DNA of 32,966 nt from Hyphomonadaceae bacterium (GTDB lineage Bacteria; Pseudomonadota; Alphaproteobacteria; Caulobacterales; Hyphomonadaceae), in the NCBI GenBank assembly GCA_030696545.1, contig JAUYSA010000006.1, positions 1 through 32,966 on the forward strand, in the 5' to 3' direction. A program made the position numbers and the translations under genes. This document shows, one piece after another, positions 18,862 through 28,295 of the stretch. Below the pieces are notes generated by a model. That model did not search any database. It was given only the letters and a program-made list of their open reading frames with translations, and was not told where the DNA came from. Every line of letters starts with the position of its first letter. The stretch's first letter is position 1.

Positions 18862-20520
18862 GTGTTGCGGAAATTTCCGGTGAATAGCCTCTCAGAGGCG
18901 CTGGACGGCCTCCGCTCGCGGTGGGCCCGGGTTACGGCGACGCCGGTCGTCCTTAGCCCCTATGAAAATCCCCGCAGTCCCTTCTGGCGGCCATACGTTC
19001 GGTGGGCCCTAGTCCCGGCGTTTCTCTTTTTCTGCTTCTGCTACGGCTTCTACCATGCGCTGACGGCGCCCTACATGTTGGTACCCATGGCGTTTCCCGT
19101 GGCTGTGCTGGCGATCGTCGCGATCTGGGCGTTGCCGGATTCCCGCTACGCGCCGATCGGGGCCCTGGAGGTGATGTTCTTCACCTTCTTCATCGGGCTT
19201 ATCATGTGGCCCAACTACCTTGCCTTCTCCCCGCCGGGCCTCCCTTGGATCACCATGATCCGCCTGGTCGGCTTCCCTACGGTTCTTCTGCTCCTCGTAT
19301 CGGTATCGGTATCGAAGACAGTGCGAAGCGAGCTTCGCGCTGCGTTGAGTGCGATGCCGCCGGTCATAATCTTCCTAGTCATGTTCGCAGCGATCCAGAT
19401 CCTGACGACACCGCTGTCAGATCACCCCCAGGACACGGCTAACAAGGTGGTGCTGGCGCAAGTCAGTTGGACCGCCATGTTCTTCGCGGGCTGTTACGTG
19501 TTCCTCAAACCAGGACGCCCCGAGCGGTGGGCGGTCTTGCTTTGGATAATGTCTATCCTGATAGGGCTCGTCGGCTTCATGGAGGGCCGGCAAGGCCAGG
19601 TGCTGTGGGTAGGGCACATCCCCAACTTTCTAACGATCGAAGATGAGGCGGTCCTGCGCATCCTCGGCGGCCAGCAACGTGCGGCCATTGGCGTTCACCG
19701 CGTGCAGGCCACCTTCTCGACGAGCCTTGGGTTGGCGGAATTCCTCGCTCTCTGCGTACCGTTCATCATCCACTTTGCGTTCGGCCCCTATCGGCTTGCG
19801 ATCCGCATCGCGTCCGGCCTATCGATGCCGTTCTTGCTATACATCGTGCTGATCACAGACTCCCGCTTGGGGATGGTTGGATTCCTGCTGGGCTCCCTCA
19901 TCTACATGCTCTTCTGGGCGGCGCTGCGGTGGCGCCGAAGCAAGGAGAGCATCTTCGGGCCAGCGATCACGCTCGCCTACCCGGTCATCTTCACGCTCGC
20001 GATCATGGCGACATTCTTCGTCGGCCGGATACGCAATGAAGTCTGGGGCAACGGAGCCAACCAGGCCAGCAACCAAGGCCGCATCTCTCAGTACCAAGAT
20101 GCAATCCCGATGATCCTCAAAAACCCCCTGGGACACGGGATGGGACAAGGCGCCGAGGCGCTCGGGCACCGCAATCCAATAGGCATTCTGACGATCGACA
20201 CCTATTATATGATGATAGGCTTGGATTACGGCCTGCTTGGCATCGTCTCGTTCTATGGAATGCTGATTGCCGCCATCTACTACACTGGCAAATACGCGAT
20301 TAGCACGATCCCACGGAACAACGACACAGCTCTACTCATGCCGCTAAGCGTGGCCCTGGTGAACTTCCTGGTGATCAAGGCGGTCTTTAGTCAGCAGGAC
20401 AACCACCCGCTGATCTTCATGATGATCGGAATGGGCGCGGCCCTAGTCTATCGCGCCAAGATTGACCACGCCCAACAACGCGACCTATCGGCGCCTAGCC
20501 AAGCTAGCGCTCGCTCTTAA
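18862..20520 (+). CDS. Wzy/O-antigen ligase-like polymerase
   Basis: Polytopic membrane protein with RVQATFSTSLGLAEFLALCVPF, TDSRLGMVGFLLGSLIYML, NPLGHGMGQGAEALG, TIDTYYMMIGLDYGLLGIVSFYGML, typical of Wzy/WaaL proteins. Confidence 0.8.
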   Translation: MLRKFPVNSLSEALDGLRSRWARVTATPVVLSPYENPRSPFWRPYVRWALVPAFLFFCFCYGFYHALTAPYMLVPMAFPVAVLAIVAIWALPDSRYAPIGALEVMFFTFFIGLIMWPNYLAFSPPGLPWITMIRLVGFPTVLLLLVSVSVSKTVRSELRAALSAMPPVIIFLVMFAAIQILTTPLSDHPQDTANKVVLAQVSWTAMFFAGCYVFLKPGRPERWAVLLWIMSILIGLVGFMEGRQGQVLWVGHIPNFLTIEDEAVLRILGGQQRAAIGVHRVQATFSTSLGLAEFLALCVPFIIHFAFGPYRLAIRIASGLSMPFLLYIVLITDSRLGMVGFLLGSLIYMLFWAALRWRRSKESIFGPAITLAYPVIFTLAIMATFFVGRIRNEVWGNGANQASNQGRISQYQDAIPMILKNPLGHGMGQGAEALGHRNPIGILTIDTYYMMIGLDYGLLGIVSFYGMLIAAIYYTGKYAISTIPRNNDTALLMPLSVALVNFLVIKAVFSQQDNHPLIFMMIGMGAALVYRAKIDHAQQRDLSAPSQASARS

Positions 20521-20543
20521 CCCTGAGCTCTGGAGGGTCAGCA

Positions 20544-21464
20544 CTAAGGGTTCAACCACTTGGGAGCCCCACGCTCATTCCGCACCCCTGCGGCGATCCC
20601 GGAGAGTCCATGGCCGAGTTGCCGCCAGGCACCATGCCGCGCATATCTGAGCAGCAGTTGGCCAGCCAGCGCGACCACCGCGATTGGTAGCCGAAGAACA
20701 TAGAGGTCGCGGGTCAATAGCACCGCGTTGCGCGCCGAGAGGTAGATCGGCGTCCGTGGGCGCCTTCGGATCTCCTCTCCGGCCCCGGTCGTGGTACCCT
20801 GGGCGTGCAGCACACGCGCTTCAGGCGCGTAGCCGAGACGGAGGCCCAGCTTGGCGCCGCGCAGGCACCACTCGACTTCCTCACAGTAGAGAAAATACTC
20901 CTCGCGCATCATTCCAGCGACCTGCAGGAAGCGGCGGCCCACAAGCATCGCCGCGCCGTTCAAATAGGACTGATCCCTCTCGATCATGAGCGGATCTACA
21001 GCGCAATCTAATGAATCGCCTATGCCGATGGATTCGGCGCGGGCGAACCACGCGCGCCAACGTCCGCCGTGCGATTGAATTTTGCCATTCGGCCTGTAGA
21101 GCGTGCAGCCGACCGCGTCGCAGTCGCCCTTCGCCAATCGGGCCACCTTCGCCGAAAGCGCTTCAGCCTCAGGCTTAGTGTCCGGATTTAGCACCCACCA
21201 CGCATCCGCGTCAGGCGAACTTCTCATGCCGATATTCACCCCCCCCGCGAAACCCACATTGTGCGGCGCCGCTATGACTCTCACGGTCTGTCCGCCCGAC
21301 AGCGTCGTCGGCAGACGGCTGTTCAAGATGTCGAACGCTTGGTGGCCGCCGTTTTCGCAAACCACGACCTCGAAGTCGCGATGCCTGGCCGTTTCCAGCG
21401 CATGCAGACATTCGGCGATGTCGTCGGGATTCCGGAAGCCGACTATGACGATGGCGACGTGCAT
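20544..21464 (-). CDS. Glycosyltransferase family 2 (rhamnosyltransferase-like)
   Basis: MHVAIVIVGFRNPDDIAECLHALETA, NVGFAGGVNIGMR, WVLNPDTKPE, EYFLYCEEVEWCLRGAKLGLRLGYAPEARVLH. Internal ATG at 21464 sits 2 nt after the upstream gene's stop; ORF track start 21632 is probably too long. Confidence 0.9.
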   Translation of the reverse strand: MHVAIVIVGFRNPDDIAECLHALETARHRDFEVVVCENGGHQAFDILNSRLPTTLSGGQTVRVIAAPHNVGFAGGVNIGMRSSPDADAWWVLNPDTKPEAEALSAKVARLAKGDCDAVGCTLYRPNGKIQSHGGRWRAWFARAESIGIGDSLDCAVDPLMIERDQSYLNGAAMLVGRRFLQVAGMMREEYFLYCEEVEWCLRGAKLGLRLGYAPEARVLHAQGTTTGAGEEIRRRPRTPIYLSARNAVLLTRDLYVLRLPIAVVALAGQLLLRYARHGAWRQLGHGLSGIAAGVRNERGAPKWLNP

Positions 21465-21466
21465 GC

Positions 21467-22351
21467 CTACGCAGACCTTTCGGTGGCGAGCAGACGAAGC
21501 CCATCGATGCAACGCCACATTCTCAATCGGTAAAGGACCGCCAGGCCTGCGGCCTTCTGTCTGAAGGTTGCGAGTCGCTTGCTGCAGAGCACGCGCGGGG
21601 TATGGACCACGGCCGACATCGGCAGCGCGCAAGACTTCAGCAACCAGCGCAGACGCCCGCTAGGCTGCAGCACCGCCAGGCTGAACGCCTCCGAGCTCAG
21701 CCGGCGCCATTTTGCAGACAACTCGTCCCAGCTTCGACGGGCTGGATGTCCGACAATCGCTCCCGGCGCATATCCGATCCGGTAACCCATGGAACCGGCG
21801 CGCCAGCACCATTCCTTGTCCTCTGGCACGCCGACCTTGAAGCCGCCGACGTCGTCGAACATTTTGCGCGAGCAGAACAAATTGGCCGTCACCGTGAAGC
21901 CGCGCCCCTTCACGTAGGCCTCGTTGTCGAAGGCGAACTCCATCTCGAAGGCTTCAGCGGCGGTAAGACGCCGCGGGTCGTCGACCAGCACATCCATTCG
22001 ACCGCCGACGAAATCCACGCCCATCTCAAGGGCGCGCACACCTTCGGCCAGCCACCTCGCGTCCGGCCGGCAATCGCTGTCAGTGAACGCAAGGATGGTT
22101 CCAAGGCTCGCGGATACCCCACCATTGCGCGCCGGACCCGCCCCGCGCACTTCAACGACGACTAGCCGCGCGCGCCCGGCAATCAGGTCCCGAAGCGCAG
22201 CCTCGCCTTGCGGAGACCCATTGTCCGCAACGACAATCTCCATGTCGTCCCGGGCGAACGTCTGGTCAGAAAGGGCCTCAAGGCAAAGATCGAGAGATTT
22301 CAGATCATTATAGTGCGGCACGACCACACTGACTTTAGGGCTTAAGGTCAA
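21467..22351 (-). CDS. Glycosyltransferase family 2
   Basis: VSVVVPHYNDLKSLDLCLEALSDQTF, EIVVADNGSPQGE, GPARNGGVSASLGTILAFTDSDCRPDARWL, GVPEDKEWCWRAGSMGYRIGYAPGAIVGH. Confidence 0.93.
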   Translation of the reverse strand: MTLSPKVSVVVPHYNDLKSLDLCLEALSDQTFARDDMEIVVADNGSPQGEAALRDLIAGRARLVVVEVRGAGPARNGGVSASLGTILAFTDSDCRPDARWLAEGVRALEMGVDFVGGRMDVLVDDPRRLTAAEAFEMEFAFDNEAYVKGRGFTVTANLFCSRKMFDDVGGFKVGVPEDKEWCWRAGSMGYRIGYAPGAIVGHPARRSWDELSAKWRRLSSEAFSLAVLQPSGRLRWLLKSCALPMSAVVHTPRVLCSKRLATFRQKAAGLAVLYRLRMWRCIDGLRLLATERSA

Positions 22352-22974
22352 CGCGCTGTCTCACGCCGCCAGTCACGCAACGTCTCGGCCGTGGGACCGT
22401 AGGCGAGATCCCGATGCTCGGCCACGAAGCGCCGCAATTTTTCGATATCCATCTCCCACCAGCGGCTCGCCTCGACGGCCTCCACCAGTTCCGGCGAGAA
22501 ACGGTCGCGCAATTTCCGCGCGGGATTGCCGGCCATGATCGCGTAGCGGTCGACGTTCTTGGTAACGACCGCCCCCGCGCCTATGACCGCACCACGGCCG
22601 ATGAACTTGCAACCCGGCAGGATCATAACGTTGTGCCCGACCCAAACGTCGTCTTCGACGACCAGCGGCGGATCGAGCCACTCCACATCCTTATCGACGA
22701 CTCCGAAGGAGCGCTCATAGAGCGCGGGATGGGTCGTCAAGGCGTCCATCGGGTGGTTGTTAGGCGCCGATCGCACCGTGTTGGCAAAAGAGCAGAACCG
22801 CCCGATCCGGATAGGGCCTGGCATCCTCCAGCGGTCGAAACAGCCGTAGGAATAGAGCCCAATCTGGATGTCGTAGTTTCTACTGAAGAAATTGCGCAGT
22901 TGGACATTATCGAACTGCCGCCTCCGCAAAAAGAACAGCCTCGCCCTGGTGATCGCGGATTTCAGAAGTCCCAC
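22348..22974 (-). CDS. CatB-related O-acetyltransferase (left-handed beta-helix hexapeptide repeat)
   Basis: IGRFCSFANTVRSAPNNHPMDALTTHP, VVEDDVWVGHNVMILPGCKFIGRGAVIGAGAVVTKNVDRYAIMAGNPARKLRDRF. Confidence 0.93.
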   Translation of the reverse strand: MGLLKSAITRARLFFLRRRQFDNVQLRNFFSRNYDIQIGLYSYGCFDRWRMPGPIRIGRFCSFANTVRSAPNNHPMDALTTHPALYERSFGVVDKDVEWLDPPLVVEDDVWVGHNVMILPGCKFIGRGAVIGAGAVVTKNVDRYAIMAGNPARKLRDRFSPELVEAVEASRWWEMDIEKLRRFVAEHRDLAYGPTAETLRDWRRETAR

Positions 22975-23066
22975 GACGGCTTCCCCCTTGGTGTGTAGTT
23001 GGCGCGCATAGGCTTCGCGCCATCGGCTCGCTTGAAGCGATCGGTCCGGAGGCGGCCCGCAGGCTC

Positions 23067-23906
23067 CTACTCCGGAACGCTTCTCTTTCCGCGCGTCAGC
23101 TTTCGGTGCAACATGGGCGGAAGAAGATCCTGCATCAATTCTCTGTATTTAACGCGCACATCAACTGCATCCTTGGTTCCGGTCCGGACCTTAAACTGCG
23201 TCGTATGGTCCCGCTTCGCGGTATCCCACGTCGACGTATAGTAATACAGTGCAATAGACTTTCTCGGCACCGATTTCGGATGATTGATAGTCTCCGGATT
23301 GCCGTGAAAACTATCTGAATCGGTGTTGAAAATCACACATCGATTGAACAACGGGACAACATCCACGACCTTATTCTTCATGGACCTATCCCAGAGCTCA
23401 AGTTGCCCCCCATACTCAGGCAACCACTCCTTATTGAGATAGATCAATAAATTGATGCGGCGCTCGAGATTCATCGGCTTGTGGTGGTTGAAATCGGCGT
23501 GGATGGACAAGTGTCCGCCTTGCGAAATCTCGTGCAAACCTGCACCAAGAAAGAACGGATCAGGGATTAAGCCTTTGATACCCGTGATATTCTCCAGAAC
23601 TCGGATAAATGGTCGAGAATTGAAGCCATAGAAGAGGCTTCGATACCAAGGCGACAGCACGTCGGGACTGAAGTGCGTCTTGTATCTCTCTTGCTCCCGA
23701 TCGAAGCGGACGCCGCCTTCGCTGATGTTGACGGGGAACTCCCGCAGACACCGCTCAAGGATCTCTTCGGGCATGAAATCATCGATGACTACGTGAGGGA
23801 AAGGCCCGGCTGAATTGTAGCGCTCCGACAACTCGGCGCCGCGCTTCGCAGCCGCCTCCGGATCGATAAATCCGAACTCTCCATCCATCTCAGACAAGTA
23901 AGCCAT
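23067..23906 (-). CDS. 2OG-Fe(II) oxygenase (prolyl-4-hydroxylase-like fold)
   Basis: HxD motif in GGHLSIHADFNHHKP, RRINLLIYLNKEWLPEYGGQLELWD, distal His in FNTDSDSFHGNPETI, then RKSIALYYYT. ATG 23906 has an upstream GGGGTGGAG; ORF extends to 23984. Confidence 0.85.
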   Translation of the reverse strand: MAYLSEMDGEFGFIDPEAAAKRGAELSERYNSAGPFPHVVIDDFMPEEILERCLREFPVNISEGGVRFDREQERYKTHFSPDVLSPWYRSLFYGFNSRPFIRVLENITGIKGLIPDPFFLGAGLHEISQGGHLSIHADFNHHKPMNLERRINLLIYLNKEWLPEYGGQLELWDRSMKNKVVDVVPLFNRCVIFNTDSDSFHGNPETINHPKSVPRKSIALYYYTSTWDTAKRDHTTQFKVRTGTKDAVDVRVKYRELMQDLLPPMLHRKLTRGKRSVPE

Positions 23907-24045
23907 TGATGCAACTCCACCCCTGATCTCAGCACACATCTGATAGTGAAAAATCCCTACCAAGTCGATATGAGCGCCACGCACGAAACACTAGGGCTGG
24001 CCCTCGCCGCAGATCCCACTTCGCCATAGGCTAAAGCGCAATTGT

Positions 24046-25137
24046 TTGAGATCGAATTTCCACATGCGTTCCATGTTAAACTCACTGCAGATCGGACGGG
24101 CCCTCGCGGCCCTCTCAGTAGCGGCATTTCACTTGTCAGTGGAGTTCGCCCCCGGGGAGTCCGCATTCGCAGACCTCACACGGCAGGGCCACGCCGGCGT
24201 GAATTTCTTCTTCGTGCTGTCCGAATTTATCATACTGCACGCACATGGGAAAGATATTGGCCACCCAAGACAAGTTGGTCTCTACCTAAGAAATCGCTTC
24301 ACGCGCGTCTATCCTGTTTACTGGCTTTACACCGCGATATTCGTCCTCGCCGTCATTGCACTAAACGGATCGACGTTGCTTCCGAAAACCATTTCGGGTT
24401 GGGTATCAACGGTATCTTTATTCAGATTCAGCAATGAGGCGACACCTCTCAGTGTCGCCTGGACGCTATTTTACGAGGTAGGATTCTACCTCACCTTCGC
24501 CGTCCTGATCATCCACAAGCGCCTCGGTCTGGCCGCGATGGCCGTTTGGGCCGCCGTGATCCTCGCGCTCCACCAAGTGCCGCCGCGGACCAGCCCGCTC
24601 GGCGTCTGGACATCTCTGCTCGGCGTCAACTTCTTCGTCGGCATGGCGGCCTGCTGGCTCTACCAGCGTCTCTCGCCGCGACTGGCGTTGGTCCCCCTGG
24701 TTGCCGGATTGATCGGATTCTTGTCGGTGGCCGTCTATGTCGATCAAGAGATGCCCGAGACCACCTTCATCCTCGCGATAGCGCTGTCGTGCGGCCTGGT
24801 CGTTCTCGGGGCAGCGACAATTGAGCGGGTTCACAGCATCTCCATGCCAGCCCTGACGGCGCTGGGGAACGCTTCCTACACGCTCTACCTCGTGCACCAA
24901 CATGTCCAAGGCCTGATCGGAGAGATCCTGTCCTATCTAGGCCTGGCGAACAGGCTTCCGGCCGACGCGCTTTTCGTCACGATTTTGATGTTAGGTGCCT
25001 TCGCGGCCTACTGCATCCACCGCCTTGTCGAAGTGCCGCTCATCGCGTTCGTACGTCGTGGGCGCACTCGCACCGATCCCAGCGAGCCTGGGAAGCGCTC
25101 CCCCACCAAACGGTCAGCGGACTCAAAGCCACTGTAG
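24046..25137 (+). CDS. OafA/YrhL-type membrane acyltransferase (acyltransferase family 3)
   Basis: NSLQIGRALAALSVAAFHLSVEF, GVNFFFVLSEFIILHAH, LRNRFTRVYPVYWLYT, LGNASYTLYLVHQHVQGLIGE. ATG at 24064 is an alternative start. Confidence 0.9.
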   Translation: MRSNFHMRSMLNSLQIGRALAALSVAAFHLSVEFAPGESAFADLTRQGHAGVNFFFVLSEFIILHAHGKDIGHPRQVGLYLRNRFTRVYPVYWLYTAIFVLAVIALNGSTLLPKTISGWVSTVSLFRFSNEATPLSVAWTLFYEVGFYLTFAVLIIHKRLGLAAMAVWAAVILALHQVPPRTSPLGVWTSLLGVNFFVGMAACWLYQRLSPRLALVPLVAGLIGFLSVAVYVDQEMPETTFILAIALSCGLVVLGAATIERVHSISMPALTALGNASYTLYLVHQHVQGLIGEILSYLGLANRLPADALFVTILMLGAFAAYCIHRLVEVPLIAFVRRGRTRTDPSEPGKRSPTKRSADSKPL

Positions 25138-25171
25138 TTCTAGCCTCACCCTAGAACGGTCAGGCTAGAAC
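25137..25171. terminator. Perfect 10-bp inverted repeat at convergent gene ends; candidate bidirectional terminator
   Basis: gttctagcct (25137-25146) pairs with aggctagaac (25162-25171), lying across the stops of the flanking convergent genes; no T-tract. Confidence 0.55.
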
Positions 25172-28047
25172 AACCGGGGCCCATCCCCGTCGATCAAGGT
25201 CAAGTGCGCGCGCCGCGCCGAGGCATCGAAGCCCCCCGCCGCCACCGCCAATGCGGGGGACAAGGAGATGTTTCGTCGCCCTGGCAGCGCCACAAAGCCC
25301 GCGCCCTTGAAGGCCTTGATCCAGCGATCGTGGGACACCACCGTCCCCACCACATCAACCCCACGCGCCTTCAGGCGGTTGAAGGCGGCTGCGGCGACGG
25401 CCTGCTCCTGCCCCGGGGCGGCCAACATGTCGATGACCGAGCCGACTCTCAGGTCGCCAAAGGTCTGGTCGCTGGCGAGCTGATGATCGCGCAGCGCGGC
25501 CCATCCAACCGTGACGCCTGCGACCTCGACTCTCAACGGGATGGCGTCGGGCCATCGCCCTGCGGGCATGAGCTCGTTCAGCGCGCGGGCGTCCCGGATC
25601 GCCGCCAAGCCGTACGCGCCGCGTGCGAGCGCCCAGATGTCATCGGCCCAGTCGCCAAACTTTTCCTCTTCATAGGCGGCGAACGCCGGACCCGGCGGCA
25701 CTGATGCTGCCATCAATCTCCGCAAAATCGCGTTGCCTAGCGTCCCGACCCCGGTTGCCGCCAACAGGTTTGCTACGAGGGACATCGGCCTGTTCCGACG
25801 CACCAACGGGCTCCGCCTAAGGAACGCCCGCGCATCGACGATCTGCAGCAGGATTGGAACCTGCCGCAACGGCCACCCGGCCTGAGTCAGAACCTCGGCC
25901 TTGCGCGCCGACGAGCCCCAGCCGAATTGCAACGGCTGGCGCGCAAGCGCCTGCGCCAGGAGAATGGCGCCCAGCGATCCAAAGTCGGGATCGACCACGC
26001 CCTCCGAAACCGGCCCCTGGGTGTTGGCGACAACGACGTCGGCGCCATTGAGTACGAAATCCTGCTCCTTCAGTACGAAGCCGCCGCGGACTTCGCCGTC
26101 GTCATCGACCGCGAGATGATACGATCTCGACGCCCGCGCGCCCTCGTTCGCCCCGAGCCAATCTGGTGTCGCGGTGTCGTAGAACTTCCAGGGAGAGCCG
26201 CCGGCCTCCATACGCGCGTTGAAGCGCCGCACTGCGGGCAGGAGAGCCGCCTCTGTCGGTCGGATTGTCAGCGTCGCCGCCGACGACGAGCTCCTGTCGA
26301 TGCTCTGCCCCCGGCTCAGCCGTTCCAGATCGGCCACCGACCACTGGTGCCAGTCAACCGGCGGAGCGCCCATGTACGCCTCTAGCGCCAGTTGGGTTCG
26401 GACATAGGACAGCGAATCCCCGGCAAGGGCCTCGAACGTACTCTCCTCCTCGATGGGCCGAGCTTCGAGGTAGGTCGCAAAGATCGCCGACACGCTCTGC
26501 GTCGCAGCCAACTGCGGCCGTGGCGGCAGGCCAAACGCGGCCGCAACTCGCCGCCAGAGGGTCTTGGCGGCCCCGATCTCCGCAGTGCTCATCCCCTCGG
26601 CGTCGGCAAGCGCCAACACGGCCTGCAGATCGGTCTTGCCATTGCTCAGCATCGGCACCTGGTCCACCGCTCGGGCATGGAACAGGAATAAAGGAAGATT
26701 GTAGATCGCCGCCAATCGCTGCGCTAGGTCCGCGACCTGAGAGGCGTCAGCCGGCGATGGGCACAGGACGACGATCCGGTCGTCGGTGCCGGCGCAGACC
26801 GCCCCGGGGACCGTTTCCCGAATCTGATCTTGCATCTCGTCCAGATTAATCCTCACGCCGAACGGTTTGACGATCCGCGAGGTTCGCCCGACGATGCGAT
26901 AGAGGCCTTGGTCGTTGCGCAAGGCTATGTCGCCGGTCAAGAGCTGCGGCGGTGTCTCATCGGTGGACAGGTCCGCGCTGTTAAGCGCGTAACCCATCAT
27001 CACATTCGCCCCTCGATAGACGAGTTCGCCTTCCACGCCGGCTTCTGAAATCGGACGCCCCGCGGCGTCAAGCAGACTAAGTTCGCCGCCAGGTATCGCC
27101 ACCCCGATGCAGTCCGGATGGGTGTCGGCATGCTCAGGCGGGAGGTAGGCGATCCTCGGCGCCGCCTCGGTCTGACCGTACATGACATAGAAGCGCCAGC
27201 CATCGGCGACTCCCAGGCGTGTAAAGTGGCGAACGAGTTCCGGAGCCAGACGACCGCCCGCCTGGGTGACATAGCGCAGCGAGGACGAACGCGACCATGC
27301 GTCTCCGGTGCCTCGCAACAGCTCGAAAGTATAGGGCACGCCCGCGAAGCTCGTCGCCCCGGCCGCCTCGAACTCTCGCCAGAACGCCGGCTCGCTGACC
27401 GATCGCTCGGTCAGTAACAACGAGCCGCCGACCATCAGGTGGGAGTTCACCACCGACATCCCGTACGAATAGTTGAAGCTCAAGCTGGTCGCCGCGCGAT
27501 CCTTGGATGTGAGTTCCAAGTAGGTCGCGATGGATTCTGCATTGGACCAGATATTCCGCTCCGACAACTTAACGAATTTGGGAGATCCCGTGGATCCAGA
27601 CGTCGATAGCAGCACCCTCAGTTCAGGGTGTAGCCGATGCAGCTCACGCCTACGCTGCTCAACCTCGACAGCGCCCCGCCTAACACGAAGGATCACGTTC
27701 GGCTGATATCGCTCTGCCAAGCCTTCAGCACGGGCAACATCCGAATGGCCGAAGAGATAAACTGGATGACCGCCAGCGAGGCACGCAAGGTAGGCCGCGA
27801 TCGACACGCTGTCATTGCGCGCTTCCAGAAAGACCAGACGCCTTTCGGATCCGATCTGATCGGCCAACTGTTGCGCCGTGCGCGCCAAATCGGCGTACGA
27901 AATCTTGGCGTCGCCCTCGACGAGGGCGATCTTGTCGGAGAAATTATCCAACAGCTTGTAAAACGGCCCAGACAACTGCGGTTTCAAGCTCCGATCTATG
28001 TGGAAAAGGTCATTTTGGCCGCCGGCCCGCCTCATCCCAATCAACAA
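25165..28047 (-). CDS. Multidomain AMP-ligase (adenylation) - PCP - C-terminal GNAT-like fusion protein
   Basis: A-domain: LLSTSGSTGSPKFVKLSERN, YGQTEAAP, LLTGDIALRNDQGLYRIVGRTSRIVKPFGVRI, SNGKTDL. Carrier site: FEALAGDSLSYV (Ser codon about 26413-26415). C-terminal about 380 aa (LTIRPTEAALLPAVRRFNARM... ; GDLRVGSVIDMLAAPG... LKARGVDVVGTVV) looks like a tandem GNAT fold. Confidence 0.85.
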   Translation of the reverse strand: MLIGMRRAGGQNDLFHIDRSLKPQLSGPFYKLLDNFSDKIALVEGDAKISYADLARTAQQLADQIGSERRLVFLEARNDSVSIAAYLACLAGGHPVYLFGHSDVARAEGLAERYQPNVILRVRRGAVEVEQRRRELHRLHPELRVLLSTSGSTGSPKFVKLSERNIWSNAESIATYLELTSKDRAATSLSFNYSYGMSVVNSHLMVGGSLLLTERSVSEPAFWREFEAAGATSFAGVPYTFELLRGTGDAWSRSSSLRYVTQAGGRLAPELVRHFTRLGVADGWRFYVMYGQTEAAPRIAYLPPEHADTHPDCIGVAIPGGELSLLDAAGRPISEAGVEGELVYRGANVMMGYALNSADLSTDETPPQLLTGDIALRNDQGLYRIVGRTSRIVKPFGVRINLDEMQDQIRETVPGAVCAGTDDRIVVLCPSPADASQVADLAQRLAAIYNLPLFLFHARAVDQVPMLSNGKTDLQAVLALADAEGMSTAEIGAAKTLWRRVAAAFGLPPRPQLAATQSVSAIFATYLEARPIEEESTFEALAGDSLSYVRTQLALEAYMGAPPVDWHQWSVADLERLSRGQSIDRSSSSAATLTIRPTEAALLPAVRRFNARMEAGGSPWKFYDTATPDWLGANEGARASRSYHLAVDDDGEVRGGFVLKEQDFVLNGADVVVANTQGPVSEGVVDPDFGSLGAILLAQALARQPLQFGWGSSARKAEVLTQAGWPLRQVPILLQIVDARAFLRRSPLVRRNRPMSLVANLLAATGVGTLGNAILRRLMAASVPPGPAFAAYEEEKFGDWADDIWALARGAYGLAAIRDARALNELMPAGRWPDAIPLRVEVAGVTVGWAALRDHQLASDQTFGDLRVGSVIDMLAAPGQEQAVAAAAFNRLKARGVDVVGTVVSHDRWIKAFKGAGFVALPGRRNISLSPALAVAAGGFDASARRAHLTLIDGDGPRLF

Positions 28048-28295
28048 GTATGCTGACTAGTCTCAACTCGTTGAGCAAATGTATCGGCCTCACTCCTCAC
28101 TTGTCTGCCCTTCATGAGCGCCTTAAGCCTCCGCGGCTTCACTTTCCCCCTCTCGTTTCACGGTAGGTTTGCGTTCATGGCCGTACGATAGGAAGAAACT
28201 GAATTGCCGACTTCAGGCGATCGGAAACGCCAACTTCTCTTTTGCATGGCTCCCCTGAAACGGTAGCCCCGGTGACGTCCCAAGAAGGAAAAACT

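Noticed and set aside
19297-19314. Three tandem gtatcg hexamers in the Wzy-like gene
   Set aside because: In-frame 6-mers encoding VSVSVS in a TM segment; too short and frame-neutral for phase variation.
28062-28075. CTCAAC-TC-GTTGAG inverted repeat just upstream of the A-PCP-GNAT gene
   Set aside because: Short (6-bp arms) and unsupported by other copies; could be an operator but not reportable on its own.
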